The position numbers and the translations under genes are program-made. Of a DNA stretch of 15,221 nt, positions 13,465-15,221 are shown in pieces; within the stretch, counting starts at the first letter, position 1; the number at the start of each line of letters is the position of its first letter. The stretch is taken from assembly GCF_938029485.1 (NCBI RefSeq), contig NZ_CALHGC010000231.1:1-15221 (forward strand), in the 5' to 3' direction. This stretch comes from an uncultured Treponema sp. (GTDB lineage Bacteria; Spirochaetota; Spirochaetia; Treponematales; Treponemataceae). The notes beneath the pieces were generated by a model that had not been told where the DNA came from, made no database searches, and was given only the letters and a program-made list of their open reading frames with translations.

Positions 13465-14820
13465 GTCCGTACCAAGCAAGGTATCTGCATAAGCGCTTCC
13501 GCCCGACAGATTGTGTATTGCCTCTAGGCTTACATTGATTGGATCACGGTTCTTATACACCTCACATAATTCTGCAATGCTCGGCATATACCATGCAATA
13601 TTTGTACCATACTTTGTGTTATATTGCTGTACCCAATTAAACGCCGGATAATTCTTTGCCGCATCTGCAGTTCCTGCGGAATCTATCGACTTAATATACC
13701 CCCAGTTATCGCTGCCGTCCGTATCACCGGAAAACGTTGACGTCGCAGCAGATCCCTCTCCGTACTCGCTCGGCTTACAGACAATATCTTCAAACTTCGT
13801 GTAATGGCCGGTGCTGTCCTCCTTTGCCCATCTAAGGTTTTTGCCTATATGTAGCGCGATACCGAGGTGCTTTCCATTCAACTTGCCGGCAATAACCGCT
13901 ACCGGCGGGTTGGCCGGATCGATTTTACGATATGTCTCCTTAGTTCTATACGTTCCGTCCTTTAATACGATTACGCCTACCTCTTTTTCAATCTTTTTAA
14001 ATTGAACGGTTACGTTCGTTTTTGCTGTAATAGCATATTCATACGTTACATTACGCCCGACAGCCGATACGGGATTGCCATTCAACATCCACTGTTCTAC
14101 GGCATACCCGTCTGCCGGTTCTGCCGTAAACATTACCGTTTTACCGTGTTCTACTTGAGCACCGGAAGTAATTTCGCTTCCACTCTCTTTTACCTTTGCC
14201 TTCAACGCACCGTTTTCACCGTCTACGCTAAAAATTACCGGATATGTGTTTATTTCCCACTTTGCCCAGAAGTCTTTATTCCCCGTGCTGCCTTTTTTAA
14301 TCTCTGTTACGGCATCACCGGTACAGGCTTCATTATCAAACCAGCCTTTAAAAGTATAGCCTGTTCTATCGGCCGGGTTAAGCGTTATCGTTTTCGTTTC
14401 TACATTGTAGCTTGCAGGGTTACTTGGATCGTTTATTCCGTCATCAAAGTGATAGGTAATAGTATAATCACCCTCAAGCTTTGATACGGCAAAAACGGTT
14501 GTATTTTCCGTAAAAACGTACTCATCGGTTAATACTTTACCGTCCTTATTGCCGACGTTCCAACGTAATAATTCATAGCCATCTTTATACGTTACTTTTA
14601 CTTTTTCCTTAACCGTTTTCCATACAGATCCCTTATCAACCTGAAAGGTTTTCGGTTCCTGCACGATTACCTGCTCATCTCCCTGCACGGTAACGGTGAT
14701 TTTGACAGCCGCGGGAGAAGAATTATCTTTGGTACTAATATTTTGCTTACAGCCGAAAAGAATACTTGCGCTTGCAATCAGTGCGAGTACGCCGAAGAGC
14801 CGGCTATATTTTTGTTTCAT
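13336..14820 (-). CDS. TvpA-like variable lipoprotein with InlB-type repeats and C-type-lectin-fold C-terminus
   Basis: A 494-residue surface or periplasmic lipoprotein. Residues 1-24 are a lipoprotein signal ending ILFGC, with Cys24 the lipidated residue. Residues about 40-115 form a first repeat-like beta domain; 118-190 an InlB B-repeat (Flg_new-like: GYTFKGWFDNEACTGDAVTE then FWAKWE); 193-276 a divergent InlB-like repeat (EPADGYAVEQWMLNG). Residues about 310-494 resemble the FGE/C-type-lectin domain of Treponema variable proteins such as T. denticola TvpA (LRWAKED, AWYMPSIAELCEVYKNRD, DWYWSSSQ, AWTV, VCCIAGF). In that family the fold displays a DGR-diversified ligand-binding site. AGGAG six bases upstream supports the start. 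No reverse transcriptase, Avd-like accessory gene or template repeat is seen nearby, so any diversification would act in trans. Fold and TvpA likeness are from memory of the family. A non-diversifying Lcl/DUF1566-type lipoprotein is the alternative. Confidence 0.85.
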   Translation of the reverse strand: MKQKYSRLFGVLALIASASILFGCKQNISTKDNSSPAAVKITVTVQGDEQVIVQEPKTFQVDKGSVWKTVKEKVKVTYKDGYELLRWNVGNKDGKVLTDEYVFTENTTVFAVSKLEGDYTITYHFDDGINDPSNPASYNVETKTITLNPADRTGYTFKGWFDNEACTGDAVTEIKKGSTGNKDFWAKWEINTYPVIFSVDGENGALKAKVKESGSEITSGAQVEHGKTVMFTAEPADGYAVEQWMLNGNPVSAVGRNVTYEYAITAKTNVTVQFKKIEKEVGVIVLKDGTYRTKETYRKIDPANPPVAVIAGKLNGKHLGIALHIGKNLRWAKEDSTGHYTKFEDIVCKPSEYGEGSAATSTFSGDTDGSDNWGYIKSIDSAGTADAAKNYPAFNWVQQYNTKYGTNIAWYMPSIAELCEVYKNRDPINVSLEAIHNLSGGSAYADTLLGTDWYWSSSQFSDSNRLAWTVDLDGNKVENCAKYDPCRVCCIAGF

Positions 14821-15166
14821 TTTAAACTCCTAATTTGATGGGCTTATGCCCTTTTTAGTTAATGGGATGATGTTATATCGCGTTTATGTACCGGCATACC
14901 GCAATGAGATATGCCGGTATTCCGGCTCTTACGGCGGCTTTTTGACGGCGAGATGAGGCAAAGACAATACCGCAGTGTGAGCGGTTTCTTTGGTTAAAGG
15001 TTGAGGTACATATACTGTTATGTTTAGGAAGAAGCTGCATTGCGCGGCGGCGATAGAAATGTGAAAATTATACTGAGCGCAGGATGAGGTGTGTGCGGCG
15101 GCTAGGCCGCTGGCTGTATGTAACGGATTAGAATGAAGAGGAGAATAGGCCCTTACGCTGAGCGCT
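14821..15166. other. Non-coding region upstream of the variable lipoprotein gene, with hairpins
   Basis: No gene is supported here on either strand. TACCGGCATA (14889-14898) pairs perfectly with TATGCCGGTA (14910-14919) around an 11-base loop. GGGC-TTAT-GCCC followed by five T (14840-14856) reads as a small terminator on the plus strand, or as a leader hairpin before the lipoprotein gene. A TATAAT on the minus strand (15067-15072) and a TATAAC (near 14873-14878) are possible -10 boxes for the lipoprotein gene, but neither has a convincing -35. Confidence 0.5.
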
Positions 15167-15221
15167 TGTGAGCTGTGAGCTGTGAGCTGTGAGCTGTGAG
15201 CTGTGAGCTGTGAGCTGTGAG
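15167..15221. repeat. 7-bp tandem repeat (TGTGAGC)n, truncated by the window end
   Basis: Seven perfect copies of TGTGAGC plus six bases of an eighth run head to tail with no interruption to the last base of the window, so the true length is unknown. The unit is not a multiple of three, so changes in copy number would shift any frame or spacing across it. No reading frame through it is supported within the window. Confidence 0.95.

Noticed and set aside
15167..15221. Possible CRISPR array
   Set aside because: The units are 7 bp, contiguous and identical with no spacers.
12320..15221. DGR template repeat or reverse transcriptase within the window
   Set aside because: No second copy of the WYWSSSQ-coding segment and no frame with reverse-transcriptase motifs was found by eye on either strand.

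Overview
The window looks like a chromosomal segment of an oral-type Treponema (spirochaete). The clearest markers are a cystalysin-type C-S lyase whose active-site residues fall at the published Treponema denticola numbering, a p83/100-family antigen with a long Ala/Lys/Glu coiled coil, and a lipoprotein whose C-terminus resembles the TvpA-type variable proteins of T. denticola. Species assignment is not possible by eye. Almost every gene is on the minus strand; only the queuosine-precursor transporter is on the plus strand.

Layout. 1-1465: a perfect hairpin, the cystalysin gene and a strong hairpin terminator. 1466-3381: the secreted p83/100-like protein. 3382-6218: a periplasmic beta-propeller protein translationally coupled (ATGA overlap) behind a TrmA/RlmD-family RNA uracil methyltransferase, whose transcript looks leaderless. 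6346-8722: a four-TM membrane protein, a broken SPFH/band-7-like gene that has lost its SPFH domain, and an NADK2-like NAD kinase homologue. 8809-11134: the two-gene threonine-to-glycine operon tdh-kbl (L-threonine to 2-amino-3-oxobutyrate to glycine plus acetyl-CoA), ended by a branched hairpin terminator. 11135-11258: a divergent promoter region. 11259-11969: yhhQ-type queuosine precursor transporter, also probably leaderless. 11970-12319: a non-coding stretch packed with near-perfect palindromes. 12320-13225: a RipA-like multi-TM protein. 13336-14820: a lipoprotein with InlB-type repeats and a C-type-lectin/FGE-like C-terminal domain. 14821-15221: non-coding DNA ending in a 7-bp tandem repeat that runs off the window.

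The most interesting signal is at 13325-13464. The last ~40 codons of the lipoprotein gene look like the variable region of a diversity-generating retroelement (DGR): a fixed scaffold interrupted by codons that nearly all end in C or T, as expected if they derive from AAC/AAT codons by adenine-directed mutagenesis. A small perfect hairpin sits exactly on the stop codon. No reverse transcriptase or template repeat is visible here, so this would be a remote target served in trans. Other points for a second look are the palindrome cluster, the internally deleted SPFH gene, the two leaderless promoters and the terminal tandem repeat.
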